Shown: positions 1 to 8,692, numbered from the stretch's first letter. The stretch is 12,696 nt of DNA from Candidatus Hodarchaeota archaeon (GCA_016839665.1 JAEOTU010000109.1:1-12696), one strand, 5' to 3'. Program-made: numbers and translations. Notes: generated by a model not told the origin, from the sequence alone.

Positions 1-1300
<1,300 letters not shown>

Positions 1301-1302
<2 letters not shown>

Positions 1303-1335
1303 GAAGGGTTCAATTCCCCTCCTGTTTATTTTTTT
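1301..1335 (+). terminator. Terminator after cdc48
   Basis: An 8-bp stem with one mismatch (AGGAAGGG at 1301-1308, CCCCTCCT at 1316-1323, 7-nt loop) is followed by a T-rich run ending in seven T. The stem overlaps the cdc48 stop codon. It separates cdc48 from the next gene. Confidence 0.6.
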
Positions 1336-1412
1336 ACCCGAATAAATCTTATTTTTGTGTCAATTGAGTTCAAAATGCAGACAATCATCTGATTTTTGCT
1401 CAAAAGGGAATC

Positions 1413-1420
1413 TTTATTAT
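1413..1420 (+). promoter_or_regulatory. Putative TATA box for the PAC2 gene
   Basis: TTTATTAT follows a purine-rich stretch (AAAAGGGAA). Archaeal initiation about 25 bp downstream would fall near 1440, just ahead of the SD sequence GGGAG at 1442-1446. This would exclude translation starts upstream of about 1440 in the same frame. Confidence 0.4.
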
Positions 1421-1453
1421 AGCTCTTTTCTACAGGCCAGAGGGAGATTGATT

Positions 1454-2242
1454 TTGGTGATTGAAATGGATGATGCATTCGAAATCAGAGATGTTATTGA
1501 TATTGATTTAGACGGAGGCACCCTCATTGAGTGTTTCCCTTCCATAAGTGCTCTTGCACTTATTACAGCCAACATTATCCTAGAATCAGCAGGAAAGCAG
1601 AACACCTGGGACTTCGATCAGGTCGCAGTAGGTGATAGTAATAAACTTCCCTCGATCTGTGTGGTCTATTATTCTAAACCTAAGTTTCCCATTCGTATTT
1701 ATGCAAGTCAGGAGACGAAAATAGCCTTATTAGCTTCAGAAATCCCACAATACCCCCCTATTACTCGTGAAATAGGAAAAAAAATATTCCAATGGTCTAA
1801 AGACAAAGGAATTGAGCGAATCGTTTCGGTTGAGGGTTACAAGAGTGATTATACTCAGAGTCCGAGAGAAATCCCCTATAGAGTATATGGAATAGGGTCG
1901 ACGGAATCCTGTAGGACCTATCTTGCCGAAAAGAAGATCCCTCTTTTAGATCATGGAGTAATAAAAGGATTAAGCGCAGTATTGTTAAATGAGGGTTGGT
2001 TCAATCATTCGGAGGTTATCGTGATTCTAGGGGAAATTCGCCAACACTATCCCGAAGTTCGAACCGCTGCTCGTGTAATTGAGGTACTCAACCAATTGAT
2101 TCCCTCGTTAGACATAGGAATTGAACCTATCCTTGCTCAGGCTGAAAAAATTGAACAAATGGCTCTATCCATGCGAAACGAAGCTAATGAGGCATTGGAA
2201 TCAGAAAGTCCGTCTCCAGTTAGGGGTACAACATATATCTAA
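1454..2242 (+). CDS. PAC2-family proteasome assembly chaperone (PbaB-like)
   Basis: About 262 residues; matches the PAC2 superfamily (eukaryotic PAC1/PAC2, archaeal PbaA/PbaB). Family marks in order are LIECFPSISALA near residues 24-35 (in place of LIEGFPGIGLVG), SVEGYKSDY, VYGIGSTE, GVIKGLSAVLLNEGW, then YPEVRTAARVIEVLNQL and a helical segment around AEKIEQMALSMRNEANEA. The two glycines usual in the FPGIG loop are Ser here. The C-terminus is Thr-Tyr-Ile, resembling the hydrophobic-Tyr-X tail by which PbaB-type proteins bind the proteasome alpha ring. The frame stays open back to 1355, but SD GGGAG (1442-1446) sits 7 nt before TTG 1454. GTG 1457 and ATG 1466 are alternatives. Position beside cdc48 fits a role in protein turnover. 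Family assignment is strong; whether it is an assembly factor or an activator is inference. Confidence 0.85.
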   Translation: MVIEMDDAFEIRDVIDIDLDGGTLIECFPSISALALITANIILESAGKQNTWDFDQVAVGDSNKLPSICVVYYSKPKFPIRIYASQETKIALLASEIPQYPPITREIGKKIFQWSKDKGIERIVSVEGYKSDYTQSPREIPYRVYGIGSTESCRTYLAEKKIPLLDHGVIKGLSAVLLNEGWFNHSEVIVILGEIRQHYPEVRTAARVIEVLNQLIPSLDIGIEPILAQAEKIEQMALSMRNEANEALESESPSPVRGTTYI

Positions 2243-2279
2243 CTTAATTTTACCATTGAATAGATGTGTATTCCGATTT

Positions 2280-2306
2280 TCTTGATGTACAACAGATTTA
2301 TCAAGA
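2280..2306 (+). terminator. Weak stem-loop after the PAC2 gene
   Basis: Inverted repeat TCTTGAT / ATCAAGA (7 bp, 13-nt loop) lies 38 nt past the PAC2 stop. No T-run follows, so it may be a weak terminator or an operator. Confidence 0.25.
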
Positions 2307-2360
2307 GTAATTTGACAGTTGACATTAGTTAGATTCAATAGTAGATTCTTCAAAATTCTC

Positions 2361-2368
2361 TAATATAA
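2361..2368 (+). promoter_or_regulatory. Putative TATA box for the UbiA-family gene
   Basis: TAATATAA lies 46 nt before the ATG at 2415. Initiation near 2390 would leave a short leader without a clear SD. The leader also carries an inverted repeat CAATAA / TTATTG at 2383-2403. Confidence 0.3.
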
Positions 2369-2414
2369 CTGAATATTGTTGTCAATAATCAATGAAGTTA
2401 TTGGGTAACGTTTT

Positions 2415-3374
2415 ATGTCAGTTTTAAAGGATATTTCAGATTTACTTCGTATCAGCTTATGCTTCCTCGCTAGTATTGTGATGTTAATCGCAGGCTATGC
2501 GTGTTATCGATTGAATGGAGTGTTAGAGAAAGAATTAGACCCAAGTTTTGTACCTCAAGATTTCCTACAATTCCTATTTCAAAATGAAATTGTGCCTCTA
2601 GATGGCATACTGATAGGACTAATCGTTCCATTCTCGTTAATCGCTGGAACTCATATTATCAATGATTATTTTGATTATTCAAATGATATTCTTAGCCAAC
2701 GGTTGGATCGGCCACTAGCAAGAGGTGCAATCACCTTGAGAATGGCTAAAATATTGTTTCTTAGCTTTTACTTTCTAGGTTTTCTAATAACCATAATTAT
2801 GGTTATTATCTATGGCCTTTCACCGTTATTCATTCCAATCACGTTATTCTTCATAGGATTAGGCGTGGGTTATAACCTAGGAGTGAAAAAATTTGGGATT
2901 ATTGGGAATATTTGGGTAAGTATAGGATACGTTGCTCCATTTTTGATGGCGACTATACTTGTAGGCATAATGAACGATTGGGTTTTTCTTAATGTATCCA
3001 TAATCTCATTGTTCATTTTATTCTTAGCACTCGGCCGTGAAGTATTAAAAGACATCATGGATATTGAAGGAGATTTAAAGACAGGTAAAAGATCAGTTGC
3101 CATTGTATTAGGTTCTCATTGGGCTGCAAGAATTTCAGGAGGAGTTTATATTGTTAGTATCTTTTTTGGAGCGATTCTATTATTTTTAGGATTTCGAAAT
3201 AATTGGGTCTTTCTTATTGGTTTCATTCTACTCGTAGGCCTTTTGATTGCGACTACGATCATGTTAATCCGAGATCCAACCCTTGAAACCGCAACCAAGG
3301 GGAGAAAATATACTCGATGGTCATTATGGTGGGCGACTGGACTCATCTTTCTAAGTAGTTTCTTTATAGTATAA
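2415..3374 (+). CDS. UbiA-family prenyltransferase, probable digeranylgeranylglyceryl phosphate synthase
   Basis: Integral membrane protein of 319 residues with about nine hydrophobic segments. Two Asp-rich motifs of the UbiA superfamily are intact: N83-D84-Y-F-D87-x3-D91, continuing to LDRPLARG near 97-104, and D213-x2-D216-x3-D220 (KDIMDIEGD), continuing to TGKRSVA. These bind the prenyl diphosphate through Mg2+. In archaea the closest functional class joins a second geranylgeranyl chain to geranylgeranylglyceryl phosphate, a core step of membrane ether-lipid synthesis. The ATG at 2415 was chosen because the first membrane helix starts soon after it; no good SD precedes it. About 30 mostly polar or acidic residues between the first two membrane segments (32-62) make the protein somewhat longer than the usual 280 or so. 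A quinone-type prenyltransferase is the alternative. Confidence 0.8.
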   Translation: MSVLKDISDLLRISLCFLASIVMLIAGYACYRLNGVLEKELDPSFVPQDFLQFLFQNEIVPLDGILIGLIVPFSLIAGTHIINDYFDYSNDILSQRLDRPLARGAITLRMAKILFLSFYFLGFLITIIMVIIYGLSPLFIPITLFFIGLGVGYNLGVKKFGIIGNIWVSIGYVAPFLMATILVGIMNDWVFLNVSIISLFILFLALGREVLKDIMDIEGDLKTGKRSVAIVLGSHWAARISGGVYIVSIFFGAILLFLGFRNNWVFLIGFILLVGLLIATTIMLIRDPTLETATKGRKYTRWSLWWATGLIFLSSFFIV

Positions 3375-3379
3375 ACTCT

Positions 3380-3416
3380 AAAGGTCAGATGTACTTAACA
3401 TCTACTGGCCTTTTTT
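3380..3416. terminator. Convergent-gene terminator hairpin
   Basis: AAAGGTC pairs with GGCCTTT (one G-U) and AGATGT with ACATCT around a 5-nt loop, followed on the plus strand by TTTTTT at 3411-3416. It ends UbiA-gene transcription. It lies in the 40-bp gap before the convergent beta-helix gene, whose stop codon (3415-3417) overlaps the T-run. On the minus strand only TTT follows the stem, so termination that way may be weaker. Confidence 0.65.
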
Positions 3417-6400
3417 ATCTTAATTTCTTTTTCGTTTTTATTATAGCAGTAGCAACCAGTAGAAGAATAGCGTACAACCATCCCAGTGATGGAGTATCAA
3501 CGGTCATTGTGGGAGGTTTGGAAGTTGTCGGTTGAGTAGTTATTGTTGGTTCAGTTGTTATTGCAGTAGGAGTTGTTATGGGAGCAGTTGTGGGAAGTGT
3601 GGTTGTTGTGGTCGATGTAATTCCTTCATTCTGAATAGCAAAAATAGCATCAGAAATATCTTCATTCATTAAGCTATCTGAACAAGTAGCGAGAACTTTG
3701 ACGATATAATTGGAACCGTCAGCAACTGTAGTTGTATCAAAGGTAAAAGCGTGTACTGTCGTTGTTCCAAGTAAAATCCAACTTGTACCACCATTCGCAG
3801 AAAGATAGATCGTATAGGTTACTGAATGGGCAAGAGAATCAATAGCTGAATACCAAGTGATTGTAACACTTCCACTGAGAGTTTCACCCCCGTTGGGATA
3901 GATCACAGTTGGATCAGAAAGGTAATGGAATGGACTGGAGGGGGCAGGAGCAGCCAAAGGAGCAGGGTCCCGATTGTTAACAGTACCATCAATACTATAT
4001 GGATTATCAACAAAGCCATCACCATTGGTATCTGGAGTAGTCCACATGTTCCAATAATTATAAGCAAACGTGTTACCTACGCCATCATCTAGCGCTTGAG
4101 AAGATACACCACCATTGTCAATGAAATCGTTCCACGCGATAACGTTGTTTACTGCATCTGAATCGATTAAGATACCATACTGGGTAGAGGTGTGAATTCT
4201 GTTGAACAGAATGGCATTTTCTCGGGAATCAATAATTGTAATATCGCAGTAGCCATGGTTTGAAATGAGGTTTCCAAAAACTGTATTATTATTGCTAGCG
4301 AACTCCAAACTAACACCTCTCTCTATGTTATTGTCAATGGTATTGTTTATGATGGAGTTATTGCTAGAGGAGCTCAGATGGATGCCATATGAGTTTGAAT
4401 AGATTGTGTTATTAACAAAACTATTATTCTTAGATAAGAATGTCTTAATGCCATTCCAACCATTGTTGTAGATTACATTTCCCGAAATCATACAGCTATT
4501 GGATTCACCTAAATTTATACCCTCGTTGGTGTTATTGTAAATGGTATTATTATCGAGTTTATTGCTGTTAGATAAGAATCCAAAAACGGTTGAATCAACA
4601 CTAATACCACTCCAAGAATTATTGTAAATTGAATTGTTGCTAATCTCGTTATTATCGGACATATCAACATGAATTCCATGATTGAGGTTTCTGTAAATAG
4701 AATTATTAAAAACAGTGTTGTTGTTTGAATACGGGTCAAACTGAATGCCATTCCGTTTGTTTTGAAAGATAAAATTACTATATATACTATTATTCCAGGA
4801 ATTAGCAAGTGCTATTCCATCGATTTGGTTGTTGTTGCAATAATTGTCAAAGACAGTGGTATCATGGGTATATTCAAGGCGGATTCCACGAAGACCGTTT
4901 TGAACAGTATTATTGTAGATACTATTCTTACTAGAATACGAAGACTGAATCGCATCCCAAACACAATAAGAGATTGTATTGTTGAAAACAAGAGTATTAT
5001 TTGAGCGATAAAGGCTAATGCCATTACTACTATGATTGAATATACTATTGTTAAAAATTGATTGACAATGAGATTCCTGAAGTGCAATTCCAGATTGGGT
5101 GTTGTTGTAGATAGTGTTGCTGGAAATAGAATTGTTATTACACCAGGAAAGAAGCCAAATGCCATAATAGGAATTGTTGTAGATACTATTACCATTGATG
5201 GTATTATTATCAGAGTATGAAAGTTCAATACCGCTATCATCATTTTTGTAGATAGTATTATTGGGGATAGTATTATTATTACTGGAGGAAGACAACCAAA
5301 TGCCATTTCCGTCATTACTATAAATCGTATTGTTGAAGATAGAATTCTCACTGGATTCCCACAGGTAGATGCCATTACCGGTATTGTTGTATACTGTATT
5401 GTTAGAAATGGTAATATTACTGGAGGAAGATAGAAAAATGCCATCCCAGGAATTGTTGTAGATCGTATTGTTGAAAATGTCAACATTACTAGAGGAAGTC
5501 AGCGAAATACCATCATCGTAGTTATTGTAGATTGTGTTGTTAAAAATGGTAATATTACTGGAGGAAAGCAGGTTAATCCCCTCATCGTCATTGCTGTGGA
5601 TGGTATTGTTAGAAATGGTATTATTACTGGAGGAAAGCAGGTTAAGGCCAGGATTGTAGTTGTTGTAGATTGTGTTGTTGAAAATGTTGTTATTCTTACT
5701 GGAGGACCACAGTCCGATGCCATAACTGGGGTGGTCGTAGATCGTATTGCTGGAAATGGTATTATTATGGGAGGAAAACAGTTCAATACCATAACCGTGG
5801 TTGTCATAGATCGTGTTGCTGGAAATAGTATTATTATGGGAGTTAGAGAGTAAAAAGCTATCACCGTCATTGTTGTAGATCGTATTACTAGAGAGGGTAT
5901 TATTACGGGCGGAAGACACTACAATGCCGCCATCGTTATTGTTGTAGATCGTATTGCTGGAGAGGGTACTATTACTGGAGACAGACAGGCGAATACCCCA
6001 ATTGGAGTTGTTGTAGATCGTATTACTAGAGAGGGTATTATTACTGGAGTACCACAGGTAAATACCGTCTCCTTTGTTGCTGTAGATGATATTGCTGGAA
6101 CAAGTATTATTGCAGGAGGAATAAAGGTACATACCATAATCGCTATTGTTCTTGACAATATTGTCGTGAATAGTATTAAAATTGCAGAGATTACTTAATG
6201 CGATACCATATCTAGTATGGGAGATGGTATTCCCAGAAAGAGTATTATTATTTGCATTACCTAGGACTATACCATCATAAGTCTGATTAAAAATGGTGTT
6301 ATCAAAGATATCAGTTCTATTGGAGTCAACAACATAAATAGCATAATGGGAGTTATTATAAAGCGTATTACCCACTAGAGTGTTATTTTTACACGTAGAA

Positions 6401-8025
6401 TCCAGCTTTATACCATCTGTGCAATTAAAGATTGTGGTGTCGCGAACCGTCCCGTTTTCCACATTCCAGAGATAGACACCAGGATGTCCGCTAGCATTTG
6501 CACTCAATAAGCAATTTTTGATTTCAAAATATGCTGATGTTTCTTGAATATGGATTAGAGTCTGGGTGGAATTGATGATGAAATAACCCTCGAACACATA
6601 TGGCTCAGCTTTAGTACCTTTGCCAGAAAAGCCTACAGCTGGGAAATCTGCATTATCATCAATATAGATAGGATCATGGAATAAATAAGGGTGAGTACGA
6701 GGAAAGGGGTCGAAATTACCAGTAGATCCATCAATAGCATATGGATTATCAACAAATCCATCGTTATTATTATCAGGAGTGGTCCAATCATTCCAATAAT
6801 TATATTGGAAGGTATTAGTTGAACCATCATCAGAAGATTGGGAGGTTGGGCTATAATTGTTATCTAAAAACTCATTCCATTCGATAATATTATCATAAGC
6901 AGTTCCCAATAATGAAATCCCATAGGCATTGCTAAAGATAGCATTATTTGCAATCATATTATCATTAGCAGAAGCTAGTCTAATACCTTCATCAGTATTG
7001 TTGTAGATTGTATTACTGCAAATTGTATTATTATTAGCAGGGGTTCCTAGGTAAATACCAAACCTGTTATTGTAAATCGTATTAGTGGTTAGATTGTTAT
7101 CCATTGAATACAGTCTAATACCAGCTTCAGCATTGTTAAAAAAAGTGTTATTATAAACAGTATTATTACCAGAAGTACCCATAGCTAAACCAAGAAAGGC
7201 GTTGTTAAACATTGTGTTACCCATGAGGGTGTGATTTGAACCACCAAGGGAAATGCCGCTTTCGGAATTGTTGAAGATGGTATTATTCATCAGAGTATCG
7301 TTGAATGCAAGGGAATCTAAACCAATGCCATACCTATTATTATATAGGAAATTTTTCGAGATTGTATTATTCTTGGAGTCGTACAGAGCAATAGCACACC
7401 AAGAGCTATTGGTGTTTATAGAATTATTATGAACAATGTTATTCCACACATTTTCTAGCCTAATACCATCTGCAGTTGTGTTTGCTATTATGTTATCTTT
7501 AATAAATCCGTTTGTCACGTTTACTAATTGAATACCAGACGATGAGGAGTTTAAACCATTTAGAAGGGTGTTATTAATTATAAAATGAGCAGTTGTGTTA
7601 TAAATTTCTATTAGATGAGCTACCGTGTCATTAGTTATGTCATAGTTCTCAATTATGAAAGGATTTCCAGAAGATCCATCACCCCGAGAGCTGACAGGAC
7701 CAAAATCAGCATATTCATCAATATAGATAGGATCATGAGCCACAATATTCATTATTCTCGCAATAGAGGCTAAAGGTTGAGAGTGATGGGGAGCTGCTGA
7801 ACTGGATTGAAATTGACCAGTTTTTAGAATTGATTCAGGTCTAAATGTTGTAGAAGGAGCCACATCTCCACCAAAACCTCCTCTCAAAGCTTTGATTCCT
7901 AATGAAAAATCCTGTGAAGATATAGATTTTTCATCAGTTGCTATATAACCAGTGAAAGCTTGAAATGGTGTAAAAAACATAATTAATGTAAGTATCAGAA
8001 ATAGTAACGTTCTTATCTTTCTCAT
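3415..8025 (-). CDS. Giant secreted NosD-type right-handed beta-helix surface protein
   Basis: 1536 residues. Residues 1-26 form a signal peptide (MRKIRT, then a hydrophobic core). Two beta-helix modules follow, opening at H97 and H450 with HDPIYID and closing near 412-434 and 1326-1347 with YNYW, WTTPD, DGFVDNPY and IDG. Coils carry the PbH1/NosD pattern (NNTISSNTIYNN..GI.L..SS). The second module has roughly 35 coils, mostly of 23 residues. An Ig/Kre9-like domain (about 1369-1466, YPNGGETLSGSVTITW) comes next, then a Thr/Pro-rich stalk (about 1467-1510), one membrane segment and a basic end (KTKKKLR). It is probably displayed on the cell surface and, with well over fifty N-x-S/T sequons, heavily glycosylated. 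Such folds bind or cleave polysaccharides or act as adhesins; no catalytic residues were identified. The SD AAGGAG ends 9 nt before the ATG. Confidence 0.85.
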   Translation of the reverse strand: MRKIRTLLFLILTLIMFFTPFQAFTGYIATDEKSISSQDFSLGIKALRGGFGGDVAPSTTFRPESILKTGQFQSSSAAPHHSQPLASIARIMNIVAHDPIYIDEYADFGPVSSRGDGSSGNPFIIENYDITNDTVAHLIEIYNTTAHFIINNTLLNGLNSSSSGIQLVNVTNGFIKDNIIANTTADGIRLENVWNNIVHNNSINTNSSWCAIALYDSKNNTISKNFLYNNRYGIGLDSLAFNDTLMNNTIFNNSESGISLGGSNHTLMGNTMFNNAFLGLAMGTSGNNTVYNNTFFNNAEAGIRLYSMDNNLTTNTIYNNRFGIYLGTPANNNTICSNTIYNNTDEGIRLASANDNMIANNAIFSNAYGISLLGTAYDNIIEWNEFLDNNYSPTSQSSDDGSTNTFQYNYWNDWTTPDNNNDGFVDNPYAIDGSTGNFDPFPRTHPYLFHDPIYIDDNADFPAVGFSGKGTKAEPYVFEGYFIINSTQTLIHIQETSAYFEIKNCLLSANASGHPGVYLWNVENGTVRDTTIFNCTDGIKLDSTCKNNTLVGNTLYNNSHYAIYVVDSNRTDIFDNTIFNQTYDGIVLGNANNNTLSGNTISHTRYGIALSNLCNFNTIHDNIVKNNSDYGMYLYSSCNNTCSSNIIYSNKGDGIYLWYSSNNTLSSNTIYNNSNWGIRLSVSSNSTLSSNTIYNNNDGGIVVSSARNNTLSSNTIYNNDGDSFLLSNSHNNTISSNTIYDNHGYGIELFSSHNNTISSNTIYDHPSYGIGLWSSSKNNNIFNNTIYNNYNPGLNLLSSSNNTISNNTIHSNDDEGINLLSSSNITIFNNTIYNNYDDGISLTSSSNVDIFNNTIYNNSWDGIFLSSSSNITISNNTVYNNTGNGIYLWESSENSIFNNTIYSNDGNGIWLSSSSNNNTIPNNTIYKNDDSGIELSYSDNNTINGNSIYNNSYYGIWLLSWCNNNSISSNTIYNNTQSGIALQESHCQSIFNNSIFNHSSNGISLYRSNNTLVFNNTISYCVWDAIQSSYSSKNSIYNNTVQNGLRGIRLEYTHDTTVFDNYCNNNQIDGIALANSWNNSIYSNFIFQNKRNGIQFDPYSNNNTVFNNSIYRNLNHGIHVDMSDNNEISNNSIYNNSWSGISVDSTVFGFLSNSNKLDNNTIYNNTNEGINLGESNSCMISGNVIYNNGWNGIKTFLSKNNSFVNNTIYSNSYGIHLSSSSNNSIINNTIDNNIERGVSLEFASNNNTVFGNLISNHGYCDITIIDSRENAILFNRIHTSTQYGILIDSDAVNNVIAWNDFIDNGGVSSQALDDGVGNTFAYNYWNMWTTPDTNGDGFVDNPYSIDGTVNNRDPAPLAAPAPSSPFHYLSDPTVIYPNGGETLSGSVTITWYSAIDSLAHSVTYTIYLSANGGTSWILLGTTTVHAFTFDTTTVADGSNYIVKVLATCSDSLMNEDISDAIFAIQNEGITSTTTTTLPTTAPITTPTAITTEPTITTQPTTSKPPTMTVDTPSLGWLYAILLLVATAIIKTKKKLR
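3419..3562 (-). repeat. Anchor-tail repeat, copy A
   Basis: Encodes the end of the stalk, the membrane segment and the basic tail of the beta-helix protein. By eye it is roughly three-quarters identical to 8262-8405, which encodes the same kind of tail with one extra stalk codon. Confidence 0.7.
5454..6148 (-). repeat. Tandem 69-bp coil repeats
   Basis: On the plus strand the marker gttgtagat or a close variant starts at 5734, 5803, 5872, 5941, 6010 and 6079, exactly 69 bp apart. Each unit encodes one 23-residue beta-helix coil. Similar but more diverged units continue on both sides. The first 35 bp from 5872 and from 6010 are identical, and 5554 onward matches 5623 onward for over 20 bp, pointing to tandem duplication. 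Confidence 0.85.
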
Positions 8026-8105
8026 CCTTCTAGTCTCCTTATCTTAATCGTAATTTTTTGTTTCCTTCAGGGTAAAAATATGCAGTTAAAATTAAATTGA
8101 TCTGA

Positions 8106-8119
8106 AATTTTTAAATATT
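8106..8119 (-). promoter_or_regulatory. Putative TATA region for the beta-helix gene
   Basis: On the minus strand this reads AATATTTAAAAATT, an AT-only element about 80-95 bp before the ATG at 8025. Initiation near 8087 would give a leader of about 60 nt containing the SD AAGGAG. The surroundings are generally AT-rich, so the call is weak. Confidence 0.3.
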
Positions 8120-8146
8120 GCTAAATCAATCTCTTGTGACATAAGC

Positions 8147-8160
8147 AGAGAATGTTCTCT
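8147..8160. promoter_or_regulatory. Inverted repeat AGAGAA-TG-TTCTCT
   Basis: Two 6-bp arms with a 2-bp spacer lie about 30 bp upstream of the presumed TATA element of the beta-helix gene. Possible operator; function unknown. Confidence 0.25.
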
Positions 8161-8196
8161 CCCAAAAAAAAGGGCCTCACAGAATGGTGTAATTAA

Positions 8197-8238
8197 ATCA
8201 ATGTACATTGATCTATGAATTGCTATTAACAAATTCAT
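8197..8238. promoter_or_regulatory. Perfect 16-bp palindrome and adjacent stem-loop
   Basis: ATCAATGTACATTGAT (8197-8212) is a perfect palindrome. It is followed by ATGAATT / AATTCAT (8215-8221 and 8232-8238, 10-nt loop). Both lie between the end of the anchor-tail relic and the beta-helix promoter. They could be regulator sites for the beta-helix gene or folded 3' ends of the upstream transcript. Confidence 0.35.
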
Positions 8239-8255
8239 TGGGAGTTTTTAATCAC

Positions 8256-8450
8256 TCATCTTGCTTTTCTTTTCGCTCTTATTACAGTAATAAAGACCAA
8301 AAGAAGAATAGTGAACATCCATCCTGGTGCAGGAGCGTCAACGGTTAATGTAGGGAGTTTGGTAGTTGTCGGGTGGGTTGTCGTTATTGCTGGTTCAGTT
8401 GTTGTCGTTGTAGGAGTGGGTGTATCTATGGGGACTGTAGCTTTGTGCAT
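8256..8450 (-). pseudogene. Relic of a surface-protein anchor tail
   Basis: This frame encodes a Thr/Pro-rich stalk (PIDTPTPTTTTTEP...), then TVDAPAPGW, a membrane segment (MFTILLLVFITVI) and a basic end (RAKRKAR). It closely parallels the last 60 or so residues of the beta-helix protein at 3415-8025. No secreted domain or signal peptide precedes it. Upstream of about 8447 the same DNA encodes DUF433 in a different frame. An ATG at 8450 could start a 64-residue peptide, but it lacks an export signal, so a truncated gene is the likelier reading. A programmed frameshift joining DUF433 to this tail, or an assembly chimera, cannot be excluded. Confidence 0.6.
8262..8405 (-). repeat. Anchor-tail repeat, copy B
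   Basis: Second copy of the stalk/membrane-tail sequence at 3419-3562, in the same orientation and about 4.8 kb away. Shared blocks include the end of the stalk and the stretch before the membrane segment. Copy B has one extra codon in the stalk. Confidence 0.7.
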
Positions 8451-8631
8451 ACCTAACTGCTGCTTGGATATCGGCCTCTGATATAAAGGGATAAGCTTCA
8501 AAGATATCAGTAAATGTTTCGCCATTCTCAATCCATTCGAGATTGATGGAAACAGCTAGTCTTGTCCCTGCTATGCAGGATTTCTCTCCACATACTTTAA
8601 GATCAACTTCTATCCGAGGTACAGAAAGCAT
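8395..8631 (-). CDS. DUF433 antitoxin-like protein
   Basis: 78 residues. Residues 1-62 match DUF433, a small helix-rich domain regarded as antitoxin-like: RIEVDLKVCGEKSCIAGTRLAV at 6-27 (family pattern I..dP.icgGkp.I.GTRi.V), the segment EWIENGETFTDIFEAYP at 32-48, then SEADIQAAVRYA at 51-62. The family core is therefore complete. The last 16 residues (SYSPHRYTHSYNDNN region) are encoded by DNA that, in another frame, is the anchor-tail relic, so this C-terminus was probably acquired by recombination. The ATG at 8631 puts the family's N-terminus at the right distance; the SD is poor. No cognate toxin (PIN/DUF5615 type) is visible next to it. The nearest genes are the aspartyl protease, which ends 109 bp upstream, and the beta-helix gene downstream. 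Confidence 0.7.
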   Translation of the reverse strand: MLSVPRIEVDLKVCGEKSCIAGTRLAVSINLEWIENGETFTDIFEAYPFISEADIQAAVRYAQSYSPHRYTHSYNDNN

Positions 8632-8692
8632 TTAGGATCCCATGTCATTTTGACAAACTAGTTAATAAGAATTATTACCTACAAACCTGAGT

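Noticed and set aside
1355..1453. N-terminal extension of the PAC2 gene from a TTG at 1355
   Set aside because: The extension has no PAC2 similarity, would start upstream of the presumed TATA box, and a good SD precedes TTG 1454.
4515..5870. Several open frames of 80-224 codons in other frames inside the beta-helix gene
   Set aside because: They are by-products of a low-complexity repeat whose period keeps all frames open; their products are Ile/Thr/Pro-rich and match no family I recognise.
3900..7600. Regularly spaced similar units resembling a CRISPR array or satellite DNA
   Set aside because: The period is 69 bp, a multiple of three, units diverge throughout without unique spacers, and one long frame reads through all of them as beta-helix coils.
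8161..8176. CCC-A8-GGG block as a terminator for the anchor-tail relic
   Set aside because: On the minus strand it gives a T8 run flanked by 3-bp arms, but no stable stem precedes the run.
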